Notes: generated from the sequence alone by a model not told the origin. Counted from the stretch's first letter, positions 21,121 through 29,610 are shown. The stretch: 34,768 nt of DNA from a virus (IMGVR_UViG_3300046689_000729:1-34768); one strand, 5' to 3'. Translations and numbers: made by a program.

Positions 21121-21618
21121 TTATTCGTAGACCAAACTGAATTGCCAAACACTCGCTTGCGCGAGGGTCCAACCGGCGGTGTTGAAGGTCGCGAGGATGG
21201 TTGTGATTTGATTGGCCACGGGCGCGGTGGCGGTGAGGGTTATCTTGTTCTCGACAAGGATATCCGCGGTGGCCCAAGTCTGCGTTAGCGGGTTCGCACT
21301 CGCTTCAGTGGTGAGCGATGTAACGCCAATGTTGGCACCGGCGCTGGTGCTAGCGTCCTTAATCGTTAACTTGGCGTTGCCTGTGGTGGCGTTGGCCATC
21401 GCCAAGATGCGCAGCTTCAACACCCCACTGGGGATCACCTCCGGCATGTTGAACTGCAAGACCGCAGGCGCATCGGCAGTCAACGATGCAATGACCCCGA
21501 TACCTTCTAATGCCGAGGCGGCATTAGTGTTGACCCCTGAAATATAATACGACGGATAGATCAAGCCTGACCCGCCGCCGAGGTAGATAGAACTGGGAAG
21601 AAGCGGGCCGCCGGCCAT
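21121..21618 (-). CDS. Beta-rich virion protein, 165 residues (hypothetical)
   Basis: Strong Shine-Dalgarno AGCAGGAGA before the ATG at 21618. The sequence contains FNMPEVIPSGVLKLRILAMA, then AKLTIKDASTSAG and ITLTATAPVANQITTILATF, a typical jelly-roll-like structural pattern with almost no charge. Such proteins are common as appendage or decoration proteins. Family not identified. Confidence 0.55.
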   Translation of the reverse strand: MAGGPLLPSSIYLGGGSGLIYPSYYISGVNTNAASALEGIGVIASLTADAPAVLQFNMPEVIPSGVLKLRILAMANATTGNAKLTIKDASTSAGANIGVTSLTTEASANPLTQTWATADILVENKITLTATAPVANQITTILATFNTAGWTLAQASVWQFSLVYE

Positions 21619-21631
21619 TTCGTTCTCCTGC

Positions 21632-22153
21632 TTATAGTGTTTCGTAAATGATATGCGCGCCGATCGCGGCCGCCGCAGTCGAGCCAGTAAACGAACTTAA
21701 GCTGAGTTCGCCGAGCGAAGCGGTATTGCCGAGAATGCCAAAGCGATCCTGGGTATTGGCATAATTCGCGCGGACAATTCCGCCGAACGCATTGAACGTG
21801 AAATTCTTCTTTGCGAGTGAAACCGAATTGGAACGAATCGGCTGCGTCGTAGCGGCAGCGACGAAACCAACTGCCGGCGCGGTCAGCACGCCGGCACCGG
21901 GATGCGTTGGGCCGTTGGAATTCGGCGTCGCAAGCGCGCTGCCGCCAACCGTTACAGTCGAGTCGCGACCGAGCAACATGATGAGCGGAGCGCTCGAGGC
22001 TGCTTGCCCGCCCATGTAGATTTCTTCAACGAAGTTCAACTGTGTGGCAGTGCCGCCCTGCAACACCATATAGGTCGCCGTGGTGAGGGAGGCGTTGTCA
22101 GCGGTTCCAGCACCCGGAGTGATTGTGCCGACGGCAAAAGCAAATGTAGACAT
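21632..22153 (-). CDS. Virion structural protein, 173 residues (hypothetical)
   Basis: ATG at 22153 follows AGGAAGG. The protein is Ala/Ser/Thr/Gly-rich and beta-prone (MSTFAFAVGTITPGAG, FVEEIYMGGQAASSAPLIML, ending IGAHIIYETL). The strong ribosome-binding site and low charge suggest an abundant structural protein such as a decoration protein. No family recognised. Confidence 0.55.
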   Translation of the reverse strand: MSTFAFAVGTITPGAGTADNASLTTATYMVLQGGTATQLNFVEEIYMGGQAASSAPLIMLLGRDSTVTVGGSALATPNSNGPTHPGAGVLTAPAVGFVAAATTQPIRSNSVSLAKKNFTFNAFGGIVRANYANTQDRFGILGNTASLGELSLSSFTGSTAAAAIGAHIIYETL

Positions 22154-22174
22154 TGCAGCCTTCCTTTCGCGTCC

Positions 22175-22495
22175 TTAGCGCGTGAGTTTATTGAAAATGT
22201 CCTGCACTCTCTTTAGCAATGGGACGCAGGAACCAGTTAGCTTTCGCATCAATGCGCAACGGTCGCACATGTAAGCATCATGTTCCATGCACCATTCGCG
22301 CTCGCGCGTCCGGCCCGGATTAAGGATGATATCGCTGCCGCAGCAATGACAGACCGAAATTGCCGACTCAAATACTTGCCCAGCACCAACCGCAGGAACA
22401 TCTAATTTATTGGCCTGGACAAATTCCTGACTGATGCCTGGCGAATTGCGATGATCAATTAAAAGATAGGCCTCGTTGGAACGTTTCGTTCTCAT
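22175..22495 (-). CDS. Zinc-ribbon protein, 106 residues
   Basis: Four Cys pairs fit a metal site: VCHCCGS (Cys49, Cys52) and MCDRC (Cys77, Cys80), with Cys69 and His72 between them. The preceding EAYLLIDHRNSPG and the NPGRTRERE stretch match a small phage family found in structural operons, of the form 'IDHR.SPG ... CxHC ... NP.RTR'. The biochemical role is unknown. The ATG overlaps the stop of the 50-residue gene upstream. Confidence 0.65.
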   Translation of the reverse strand: MRTKRSNEAYLLIDHRNSPGISQEFVQANKLDVPAVGAGQVFESAISVCHCCGSDIILNPGRTREREWCMEHDAYMCDRCALMRKLTGSCVPLLKRVQDIFNKLTR

Positions 22496-22647
22496 TATCC
22501 AACACCAAATCCTGCCGGCGGCGGATTGAGAACGATCGGACCGCTATCCTTCGGATCCGATTGCCGCGACTTGATATCCACGGTAGGCGGATCTGAGCTC
22601 AACCTGACGCGCTTTCCGTCATCGCGTTGGATCACTTCCTCTGCCAT
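22495..22647 (-). CDS. Small charged protein, 50 residues
   Basis: Begins MAEEVIQRDDGKRVRLSSDP and ends with a Pro/Gly tail (LNPPPAGFGVG). It lies exactly between the stop at 22650 and the ATG of the zinc-ribbon gene, which makes it convincing as a real gene although short. A longer frame through this region (to 22890) is a shadow. Function unknown. Confidence 0.55.
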   Translation of the reverse strand: MAEEVIQRDDGKRVRLSSDPPTVDIKSRQSDPKDSGPIVLNPPPAGFGVG

Positions 22648-22649
22648 GG

Positions 22650-23105
22650 TCAACCCGCGAGATTGAAGATGCCCGTCGCTGACGGCGTAATCGTCAACGT
22701 GTTGTTGATCGTCAAGTTGAACTGTGACGTTGACAACTGGCTGTAGCAAATCAACTTGCGGGCGATGGCCGATGCACCGGAGGCCCAGATCACCGCAAAC
22801 TTGATATTGCTGATCGTGCCGCCGGTGCCAGTCCACACTGTCGCCGCGGCGTTGAAGCGCAATTGTCCGCCCGATGCGCCAGCGGTCCACGTCTTCGAAG
22901 CCAACGGCTTGCCGGATGACGAATAGCCGTTCGCCTCCGTCACCTCGCTGGTCACGCTCGAAATGATCGAGAGTGTCGCGGTCGCGGCGTTCGACGCCGA
23001 CGTGTACAGGGCAATACGGAAGTTGCCCGTACCAAGGTTGATCGGGAACGCTTGCCCAAGGTTACGCTTGAATTTGTTGTAAAACGTCCAGGCGCCGACT
23101 GCCAT
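22650..23105 (-). CDS. Phage structural protein, beta-rich, 151 residues
   Basis: MAVGAWTFYNKFKRNLGQAF followed by NFRIALYTSASNA and a GYSSSGKPLASKTW stretch matches a common tail/structural family of the form 'YN.FK.NLG...D...IK.AL.TS ... E..G.GY..GG..L'. It ends with INNTLTITPSATGIFNL. It follows the last gene of the glycan module by direct TAA-ATG abutment and so is co-translated with it. Confidence 0.6.
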   Translation of the reverse strand: MAVGAWTFYNKFKRNLGQAFPINLGTGNFRIALYTSASNAATATLSIISSVTSEVTEANGYSSSGKPLASKTWTAGASGGQLRFNAAATVWTGTGGTISNIKFAVIWASGASAIARKLICYSQLSTSQFNLTINNTLTITPSATGIFNLAG

Positions 23106-23993
23106 TTAGGCCTCCTCTATTTCCAATTCCGCGCCAGTGCGGATCATGGTTGCGATAAGTCCGAGACCGTGCACGTTCAATTGAAACAACTCGCCACGTT
23201 CCTTTACGAGCTGAAGGAAGTCTTCCGCCTGCTTGGCCTGCCACACCGAGCAAACAAAACGTTGCGCGAGATCGTCGCGCCCCTTGGGGCGGCACCACAC
23301 ACTCATGGTTTTCTCGTTGTTGTTCTCTATCTGCTCATAGGCGTGATGCTCGCCATCGAGCCAGCATGAATCCAGGCCGAATATTTCAAGCCGCTGAAAG
23401 CCGAGCATCCGCATCAGCGATATGGCGCGCATCGAAACCGTGACGCCAATGGTTACCGGATTGTGCCGCTTGAAATAATATTTATCGAGCAACTTGATCT
23501 CATCGTCGCCGGCGCTCAACGCGTGCCAGATGGTAACGATGCGATCGCGGCACATCTCGAATGTCTTTGGATGACACTGCGAGGCCAACAGATAGTGACA
23601 ATCATGCACCGGCGTTTCGATAAACCGCGCATTAAACTCGCGCGCGTCCATGACTACCGCGGCGACCGGGCGAATATTGTGATCGATGCACCATTGATAG
23701 GCGCCGTTGACGGTGAACACCTTACCGCCGGTCCGCCAGATCGTTTCAACGAGCTCCTTCTCGGTGCTCTTGAGCGATGGCCCGCCGGCAACCAAAATAG
23801 CGACATCAGGATTGGGATCGTAAGGCATCGCTTGCGGCAGGCCGCGTTTGATATTCTCCGCCACCTGCACCAGCAATTGCTCGTCGGTGACGTTGACCCG
23901 ACAGTCCGGCGAGAATTCAATCTCGCGAACCTTCTTCGGATCAAACGGAATGACATGCGTCTGCGCCGCGTCATGCCGGCCGCGACTGCTCAT
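23106..23993 (-). CDS. DUF115/Maf-like protein (MptE fold), 295 residues
   Basis: The start at 23993 overlaps the methyltransferase stop (ATGA). Residues 63-125 carry the family core: DVAILVAGGPSL (nucleotide-binding Gly loop), KVFTVNGAYQWCIDHNIRPV and AAVVMDAREF. A later LEIFGLDSCW (202-211) is the second conserved block. This fold occurs in archaeal MptE and in the motility-associated Maf proteins that transfer sialic-acid-like sugars onto flagellin. Beside a GT9 protein and two methyltransferases, a sugar-transfer role is likely, but the acceptor is unknown. Confidence 0.65.
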   Translation of the reverse strand: MSSRGRHDAAQTHVIPFDPKKVREIEFSPDCRVNVTDEQLLVQVAENIKRGLPQAMPYDPNPDVAILVAGGPSLKSTEKELVETIWRTGGKVFTVNGAYQWCIDHNIRPVAAVVMDAREFNARFIETPVHDCHYLLASQCHPKTFEMCRDRIVTIWHALSAGDDEIKLLDKYYFKRHNPVTIGVTVSMRAISLMRMLGFQRLEIFGLDSCWLDGEHHAYEQIENNNEKTMSVWCRPKGRDDLAQRFVCSVWQAKQAEDFLQLVKERGELFQLNVHGLGLIATMIRTGAELEIEEA

Positions 23994-24568
23994 TGTTGCA
24001 CCACATAGAGCCCGGTCCCGCACAGATCGCGCGCCTCGATCAGATTGCCCAATGTCGCGATTCGATCGCGCCACCAGGCGAAATTCTGCACGGTCAGATG
24101 CAACGGCTTGCCGATGAACTTGCCGTACCCGTCGTCATGCAAAGCGATCTGCAGCCAAGTCGTCCGACAAGCATTGAATATGCGGTCCAGCGCAAGCATG
24201 GTGTATTCTGGCGGCAAGTGCTCCATGACATCGCAGCAAAAACCGTAATCCCAGCCCATCCTTCTATTGACGCCCCAATCGTCCCACAGCGCGGCTTGAA
24301 CAAAGCGCCTCCTATCAATCTGCGGATCGAGTGCGGCATCGGTCAGGTCGAGCCATGAGACCCGAAAACCGAGATTGGCGAATTTCATGCCGGCGCAACC
24401 GGAGCCGCAACCAATGTCGATAAGCGTCGCCATCGCAATCGGCTCGAGCACTTCGATGAAGCGCTCGACGTTTTCCAGCCCAGGCGAGTAATTTTTATAT
24501 TCTGGATAGCTCCAGATTTCCTCATACTTGAGTCTTTCCGGCGCCGTGCTGTCGCCGATGTGCAACAT
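23990..24568 (-). CDS. Class I SAM-dependent methyltransferase, 192 residues
   Basis: Motif I is LIDIGCGSGCAG (49-60). The acidic residue binding the ribose lies in SWLDLTDA (Asp74), and motif IV/post-II is DVMEHLPP (113-120). These make a complete small Rossmann methyltransferase. The sequence is not a DNA methylase (no DPPY/NPPF). In its cluster it probably methylates a sugar or glycan-linked intermediate. Substrate is inferred from neighbours only. Confidence 0.7.
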   Translation of the reverse strand: MLHIGDSTAPERLKYEEIWSYPEYKNYSPGLENVERFIEVLEPIAMATLIDIGCGSGCAGMKFANLGFRVSWLDLTDAALDPQIDRRRFVQAALWDDWGVNRRMGWDYGFCCDVMEHLPPEYTMLALDRIFNACRTTWLQIALHDDGYGKFIGKPLHLTVQNFAWWRDRIATLGNLIEARDLCGTGLYVVQQ

Positions 24569-24576
24569 GGATTCAA

Positions 24577-24666
24577 CTACCTTGCCCCAATAATCGTGGA
24601 CCCAATCAGTATGATGACGAGCCCAACTATAAGAAATGTGGCAGCTTCTCCGTAAGCGATGCTCAT
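24577..24666 (-). CDS. 29-residue single-pass membrane peptide
   Basis: Reads MSIAYGEAATFLIVGLVIIL then IGSTIIGAR. The ATG follows immediately after the TAA of the upstream methyltransferase, and the stop comes 9 bases before the next gene, so it fits the tight operon. Nearly the whole peptide is one membrane helix. It may anchor the glycan enzymes to the membrane or be an unrelated small membrane peptide. Confidence 0.45.
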   Translation of the reverse strand: MSIAYGEAATFLIVGLVIILIGSTIIGAR

Positions 24667-25371
24667 TTAAACTCTCCGGCGAAATGCAAACGTGCCGATA
24701 TCTTCCCGGCCAGCGCGGATTTCCATGTCGCTCTCGGCGATCAATTCAAAGCCGAAATTGTGCAGGACCGTAATCAATCCAGACCTCGTAAAATACCAAA
24801 AATGTTCGTCTTTCCTGAAATGCTTCGAACGCAACACATGCTCGACGTCGCGGAATATCGGCAACGATAGAAACAGCAGACGCCTCACCCCGCCCAGCAA
24901 CAACCGAAAATCATGCATGTGCTCTAGCACGTCCCACATCGATAACGCCGGAACATCGCCGTCATAAGGATTGTACCAGAGATTCCGCTTTTTCAGCCAC
25001 GCTACGCCCGCTGGATTTATGTCGAAACCAAATGTTGAACCTGGCCGCAAATCGTTTCGTTTCTCAATGAAAGCGCCAGAACCGATACCAACGTCGAGCA
25101 ATGCACCGGAATAATGTTTGTCAACAAAGCTGACGCGTGCCCGCAGTAATTTTTGCCCAATCGGCTCCAGCGCCTGCCTGGCAAACCGGTCGAAATAAGC
25201 CTGATCGTAAGGCGATCCTATTACGGGGAAATAGCCGACGCCGAGTTCTGGAAACCACTGCAGCCTACTTGCGGCAACAATATCGTGCAACGTTGGCTTT
25301 CGAGAAAACGGCAAAATTGTTCCATCAGATCCGGAATCGTCTTCTCGCAGTTGTGGCGCATGTTCGTGCAT
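24667..25371 (-). CDS. Class I SAM-dependent methyltransferase, 234 residues
   Basis: Motif I LLDVGIGSGAFI (91-102), acidic turn FGFDINPAG (Asp117) and WDVLEHMHDF (146-155) define the fold. The N-terminal segment PELGVGYFPVIGSPYDQAYF recurs in methyltransferases linked to surface sugars. The frame overlaps the glycosyltransferase gene by 151 bases. The ATG at 25371 is kept because the conserved N-terminal segment lies inside the overlap; a later TTG is an alternative. Probably methylates a sugar. Confidence 0.65.
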   Translation of the reverse strand: MHEHAPQLREDDSGSDGTILPFSRKPTLHDIVAASRLQWFPELGVGYFPVIGSPYDQAYFDRFARQALEPIGQKLLRARVSFVDKHYSGALLDVGIGSGAFIEKRNDLRPGSTFGFDINPAGVAWLKKRNLWYNPYDGDVPALSMWDVLEHMHDFRLLLGGVRRLLFLSLPIFRDVEHVLRSKHFRKDEHFWYFTRSGLITVLHNFGFELIAESDMEIRAGREDIGTFAFRRRV

Positions 25372-26174
25372 TGGCAGAACTTTTCCGGTTTGGCGAAACC
25401 AATTCGCGTCAGATCCATGACCGGGTCGGTGACAACAGTCGGACCGTTGTGCGCGCCATGGCCGCCGAGGATCACAAAGGCCTTGATCTTGAGCGCAATG
25501 GCTGCAGGCACGATCCAGCCGACGCCGCCGACCACAATGTCGGCATGATGTAAAAGCGTCAGCAATTCCCGCACCGTCAGTTCGCCGCCGTGAAACTTAT
25601 CGTGACAAGGCGGCTCGGGACCGACTAAGGGTTCACTTGCATCACAATCAGCCACTGAGACGACCCGATGCGTGGTCATAAACTGTTCGGCGATGGCGCT
25701 AATGTATTCCGGCTTCGGATTGCGCGCGCTGTTGAACCATTCATGACGCACGGTTACCGGGCGAATAACTGCAATCGGCCGGTCCGCAGCCACCGGACAG
25801 GGCAGACCCCAATCCGGCAGATCCCATTTTGACCAATCCGCCCGCACGCCAAAGGCCAATTGCAACGCACCGGGGATGTTCTGGTGCGGGAATGCACGGC
25901 CGCCATAATTAACGGTCTTGATTTGCGATGGATACAGCGCCGGCACGTTGCACCATCGCCCCCCGGGCTGGCGGGCGATGTTCTTGTTCTGCGTGCGCAG
26001 CGATTTCCGGCCGAGCACAAATTTCACGTTCAGATCGGCGTAGATTTCCGGCCACGGCGTTTCCAGGTAAAGCTCGTTCGTCTTGACCAACTCCTTGACG
26101 AATGCGCGAGCGTAGATGTTATCGCCGAGACCCCATTGGCCGCGGATGAGAAGCCTAGGCGGCGGCGAGGACAC
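25221..26174 (-). CDS. Glycosyltransferase family 9-like (heptosyltransferase type), 317 residues
   Basis: LIRGQWGLGDNIYARAFVKE (residues 9-28) is the GT9 N-terminal Gly-loop motif. The C-terminal Rossmann half has GGELTVRELLTLLHHADIVV then GGVGWIVPAAIALK, the donor-site pattern of heptosyltransferase relatives. GT9 enzymes transfer sugars from ADP-activated donors to lipopolysaccharide core. In a phage late operon the acceptor may be a virion protein or the host surface. It overlaps genes on both sides, so it belongs to one translational unit. Confidence 0.65.
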   Translation of the reverse strand: MSSPPPRLLIRGQWGLGDNIYARAFVKELVKTNELYLETPWPEIYADLNVKFVLGRKSLRTQNKNIARQPGGRWCNVPALYPSQIKTVNYGGRAFPHQNIPGALQLAFGVRADWSKWDLPDWGLPCPVAADRPIAVIRPVTVRHEWFNSARNPKPEYISAIAEQFMTTHRVVSVADCDASEPLVGPEPPCHDKFHGGELTVRELLTLLHHADIVVGGVGWIVPAAIALKIKAFVILGGHGAHNGPTVVTDPVMDLTRIGFAKPEKFCQCTNMRHNCEKTIPDLMEQFCRFLESQRCTILLPQVGCSGFQNSASAISP

Positions 26175-26778
26175 GGCCGAGCACCTCGGTCAAGGCAACG
26201 GTCGGCCAGAACTCATAGGCCGAGCCGGGCGTGCCATGACAGACTTCGATACCGCGAGCCTTCAACGGCTCGACCAACTGGATCAGATCTGTCCTATGCT
26301 TGGCCTCCCAGCCGGGCAGTGGCCGCCACGGCTGCGACCGATGGTGATGGGTCTTGCCATCTGGCCCGCTTTTGCCGTCGAGACCTAACAGCACAATTTT
26401 GACGGCCCCGAGCTTGACCGCCAATTCGATCGCCGCCGTCGCGGTGGTGAACTGGACGAACAAGGTATCGCGCGCATCATCGGTCGGACGGTTGCGCCGC
26501 GCCACACGCAACAGCTGCGGCGAACGCGACGATTGCGAGCAGCAGATTATGCGCCCCTTCCAGTCGACCAATTGCGAGCGGTAATTTTCATACCAGCGCG
26601 CATCGGCAAAGATTATGAAATCGGCGAACGGCACCGCCTGATAGGATGTATTGATCGCAATGATGCGCTGACCACGCAGCGCTTCCAAGTCGATCAATCC
26701 AACCGAAGGACCGCCGGCAACAATGAATGCCGTTTCGCCGGTCCATTCCGGCGGGATATCCCAATATTGCGCACTCAC
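26155..26778 (-). CDS. DUF115/Maf-like protein, short form, 207 residues
   Basis: ETAFIVAGGPSVGLIDLEAL (15-34), RIIAINTSYQAVPFADFIIF (38-57), ADARWYENY (58-66) and a later KIVLLGLDGK block are the same core motifs as in the 295-residue protein at 23106-23993, so the two are distant paralogues. It lacks most of the N-terminal extension. It may recognise a different nucleotide sugar. ATGA-coupled to the connector gene. Confidence 0.6.
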   Translation of the reverse strand: MSAQYWDIPPEWTGETAFIVAGGPSVGLIDLEALRGQRIIAINTSYQAVPFADFIIFADARWYENYRSQLVDWKGRIICCSQSSRSPQLLRVARRNRPTDDARDTLFVQFTTATAAIELAVKLGAVKIVLLGLDGKSGPDGKTHHHRSQPWRPLPGWEAKHRTDLIQLVEPLKARGIEVCHGTPGSAYEFWPTVALTEVLGRVLAAA

Positions 26779-27428
26779 GCCGCGGCCGGGAACTTGTATG
26801 GTGCCAGGAGACGATCGACCGCGGGCGGCAATGCGCCCTGGCCGGCGCCGATGCCGGCTGCGGTTTGTTGATAGAAGATCGTCACGTCACCATGCGAAAG
26901 GCTGCGGATACTCGGATCGCCGCGCGCCTGCATGAAGCGCTGCTCTTTCATCAACAGCAGGCAAGCAAGCGCCAAGTCCGCCGGCGCGCCCGTAGGCAGG
27001 TCATAACCGCCGGTGTAAGTCACGGCGATGAGATTGTTGCCGTAACCGTAAGGATAGGGCGCGGACGTCCACGGCAGAAAGTCGCAACGCCGCCAAATGA
27101 AACCCTTGTCCAGATCGGCGTCGTAAAAATCCGGCGTCAATGACTGGCCATTCTGGACGATCGAAGAAATCGCAATGACTGGCGGGCGATCGAGATTGAG
27201 CACCTCGCCGTATTCGCCCGACCGCATGAAGAAGGTCTCGACCACGTCCTGCATGGCGAATACCCGGTCGCATTGATTGGCGATAATCTGCGATGCCGAA
27301 GTGATATGCGCCGCTATGTTCGCATCATTCTCAACGGACGAAGTCAATCCGAGAAACGCATTGGCCGCAGCGACCGTGGTCAAGTCGTAAACGCTTGCGG
27401 TTTGCTGCACCACAACGATGGAATGCAT
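26775..27428 (-). CDS. Head-tail connector protein (gp6-like), 217 residues
   Basis: The start at 27428 is 2 bases after the collagen-like gene stop; the longer frame is spurious. VAAANAFLGLTSSVENDANI then AAHITSASQIIANQC is the typical helical opening of HK97 gp6/SPP1 gp15-like connectors. EVLNLDRPPVIAISSI is the diagnostic strand, followed by AVTYTGGYDLPTGAPADLAL and the MKEQRF helix. The protein forms the ring under the portal. Confidence 0.7.
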   Translation of the reverse strand: MHSIVVVQQTASVYDLTTVAAANAFLGLTSSVENDANIAAHITSASQIIANQCDRVFAMQDVVETFFMRSGEYGEVLNLDRPPVIAISSIVQNGQSLTPDFYDADLDKGFIWRRCDFLPWTSAPYPYGYGNNLIAVTYTGGYDLPTGAPADLALACLLLMKEQRFMQARGDPSIRSLSHGDVTIFYQQTAAGIGAGQGALPPAVDRLLAPYKFPAAA

Positions 27429-27429
27429 T

Positions 27430-28050
27430 TCAGTAACTCGCGTCTTTACCGGGCGGACCAACCGGACCAGGTGGCCCGCGCTCGCCATCCCTACCATCGC
27501 GGCCCTTGCGAACCCACAATTGCCAATCCTTGCCGTCGCCGGGCTTGCACTTCGGCGCATCGACCATCGCCATCCAGCTGGAGCCGCCGGAGGTCACGCT
27601 GTCCTCGAAGAAATACTCGCCGTCATGTTTCCATGGTCCGTGATGGCGGCTGCGAATCCGCCGCTTCAAAGTCTTGACCACGTTGCCCTTGGCATAACGC
27701 TCGATGACGCTGGTGCCATTATCGACCAATTCAAACGTCACATCGTCAAAGCCGAGGCCATCGGCGCCATCCTTGCCGGAGGCGCCATCCTTGCCGTCCA
27801 CGCCATCGCGGCCGTCCTTGCCGTCACGGCCCGGCACTCCGGACAGGCCATCGCGGCCGATAATGCCTGGATCTCCCTTGTCGCCGCGATCGCCCTTGTC
27901 GCCTTTCTCGCCGTTTAGACCGCGCTCGCCTTTTTCGCCGCGCTCCGGCTGGCGCAGCTCCAACACGCCTATGCGGCTTTTGAGACCCGCAACTTCATCA
28001 AAGCATTTGGCCAATCGTTCATTGACAATGCTGGCGAGTTCTTTCGCCAT
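27430..28050 (-). CDS. Collagen-like protein next to the portal, 206 residues
   Basis: The start at 28050 removes a spurious Arg-rich extension. Residues 1-38 form a coiled coil (LASIVNERLAKCFDEVAGLK). Residues about 40-100 are Gly-X-Y repeats of the collagen type (GEKGERGLNGEKGDKGDRGD and on). A beta domain follows (FELVDNGTSVIERYA, SSWMAMVDAPKCKPGDGKDW), and a second short Gly-X-Y run (GRDGRDGERGPPGPVGPPGK) closes the protein. Collagen-like trimers occur in phage fibres. Related proteins with this layout are frequent beside portal genes in rhizobial prophages. Confidence 0.7.
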   Translation of the reverse strand: MAKELASIVNERLAKCFDEVAGLKSRIGVLELRQPERGEKGERGLNGEKGDKGDRGDKGDPGIIGRDGLSGVPGRDGKDGRDGVDGKDGASGKDGADGLGFDDVTFELVDNGTSVIERYAKGNVVKTLKRRIRSRHHGPWKHDGEYFFEDSVTSGGSSWMAMVDAPKCKPGDGKDWQLWVRKGRDGRDGERGPPGPVGPPGKDASY

Positions 28051-28057
28051 GCTTTCC

Positions 28058-29413
28058 TCAAGCTGCACAGCCAAACTCCTTGCGCAAAGCCTCGAGCATT
28101 GCCTGCGGATTGAACGGCCGCTCGCTCGGCGCCGCGGCGGGAGGGCCACCGGGCGCCGGCGCCGCAGGCAAGGCCGGCGCGGTGCCGCGACTCGCCAATG
28201 CCTCAAGCGTGAACATCTGCTGTTGCGCCATCAGCACGTCGCCGCCGGGCTCCGGCGGCAGATCCAGAATCTCGCGCGCCTCGTTATGGGTCATGATGCC
28301 CTTGTCAACGGCGGTCGATAACGTCGTTATCTGGGTCTGGCTGTCCATGCGGAACAGACCGGTCAGATCAAATTCGGCATGATAGCCGGCGCCATCGAGC
28401 GCAAGGCCTTCGGTCAGGATCAATTCGATGTGCTCGATCAGGCTCTGCAAACACTGCTTGTAATATTGCAGATCCAGAAGCTCGGCGTTGTTGTAGTTCG
28501 GCGGATCCTTAACGCCGACCATAAAGGCGGGGATCCCGAATGCCGCGCAGATGCTTTCATCGCTATGCTTTAATTGCTCGATCAACTGGCTATCGACCGC
28601 GTTCTGCTGCATCGCCTCGAACTTGAGGCCCGATCCAAGCACGGCGACGCGGCCGGAATTGCCTTGCGAATATTCTTCGGTCCAATGATTTTTCAGCCGC
28701 TCCGCCGTCGCCTGCGGAATATCGCCTGGCGCCGTCAAGACGCCGGACGGCCGCGCCGCATTGGTGAAAAACCGCGCCGAGAATTCCTGCATCGACAATC
28801 CCGCCGACGCGGCTTGCGAAGTCGAGTAAAGCGGCGACATGCCGAACAATGGATGAAACAGACAATTGATGCGGTCGTGCATAACCTCACTGTCGGGGAC
28901 CATCACCTTGTCGGCCGGGACTCCGGCCAGCGTGTCGGAATTCAATTCGTAGTACACCGAGCCATCCGGCGCGACCAGAACGCGCACGCGATACGGATCG
29001 AGCACATACATCGCCGAAACGACATTGCGCGCATCGCGCTCCTTGAGAATGTAGGTGTTGCCGGTGCGCAATTTGGAAATAATCCAGCTCTCATAAAACT
29101 GGATGCGGGTCTGATAGCGGTTTGGCTTATTGAGGATCGGCGAGAATGCCGCTGCGGTGGTTTCCTCACTGACCTCGCCGATATCGGTCATCAGCTTTAA
29201 TCGCATCTTGGCAATATCGGCGGCTGGCATGGTCACACAGCGATATAGCGTGGCGTTCTGCAGCGGATTGCCGATGACCAGCGGCCGATTCTGCTGCCAG
29301 GCACCGGCGAATGGCTCGCGAACCACAGGAAACCAACCGCGGTCATAGAGCGAATTCGACGGCAGCGCCGGCATCTGCTTGCGCACCGTGACCTCGAACC
29401 CGAATAGCTTCAT
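28058..29413 (-). CDS. Portal protein (HK97 type), 451 residues
   Basis: Shows the sequence order of the HK97-like portal family: NATLYRCVTMPAADIAKMRL (wing start), a TGNTYIL segment, YVLDPYRVRVLVAPDGSVYY, HPLFGMSPLYSTSQAASAGL and the clip/stem region FGIPAFMVGVKDPPNYNNAE with YKQCLQSLIEHIE. The Ala/Pro-rich end (about 405-440) is a flexible tail. The portal is the dodecameric DNA channel at one capsid vertex. The ATG overlaps the stop region of the small upstream gene. Confidence 0.85.
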   Translation of the reverse strand: MKLFGFEVTVRKQMPALPSNSLYDRGWFPVVREPFAGAWQQNRPLVIGNPLQNATLYRCVTMPAADIAKMRLKLMTDIGEVSEETTAAAFSPILNKPNRYQTRIQFYESWIISKLRTGNTYILKERDARNVVSAMYVLDPYRVRVLVAPDGSVYYELNSDTLAGVPADKVMVPDSEVMHDRINCLFHPLFGMSPLYSTSQAASAGLSMQEFSARFFTNAARPSGVLTAPGDIPQATAERLKNHWTEEYSQGNSGRVAVLGSGLKFEAMQQNAVDSQLIEQLKHSDESICAAFGIPAFMVGVKDPPNYNNAELLDLQYYKQCLQSLIEHIELILTEGLALDGAGYHAEFDLTGLFRMDSQTQITTLSTAVDKGIMTHNEAREILDLPPEPGGDVLMAQQQMFTLEALASRGTAPALPAAPAPGGPPAAAPSERPFNPQAMLEALRKEFGCAA

Positions 29414-29610
29414 TCTTCGGCCACCATGTCGCGACGCTTATAGGCTCGTTTCTTCTTCGGCTCGTCGTCTAAATCTTCGGCCAGTTGCGCCGAGATTAAA
29501 ACATGGCGATGCACATCAACATCGCCATGCTCGTTAAAGAGCTCGAAGACGTCGCCCGCTTTAAGATTGCGGTTGGCGTAGCGGAACGCCTTCGAGGCTC
29601 GCATCATCAT
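29410..29610 (-). CDS. Small basic protein between capsid and portal, 66 residues
   Basis: Start among three consecutive ATG codons overlapping the capsid stop (ATGATGATG; 29610, 29607 or 29604). The body reads NRNLKAGDVFELFNEHGDVD then VHRHVLISAQLAED, followed by a Lys-rich patch (EPKKKRAYKRRDM). The GDVFE strand and size suggest a small SH3-like or KOW-like protein. Function unknown. Confidence 0.55.
   Translation of the reverse strand: MMMRASKAFRYANRNLKAGDVFELFNEHGDVDVHRHVLISAQLAEDLDDEPKKKRAYKRRDMVAEE

Noticed and set aside
27700-27960. Repetitive GC-rich DNA at first sight like a tandem DNA repeat or CRISPR.
   Set aside because: The periodicity is that of Gly-X-Y codons of the collagen-like protein, and there are no spacers.
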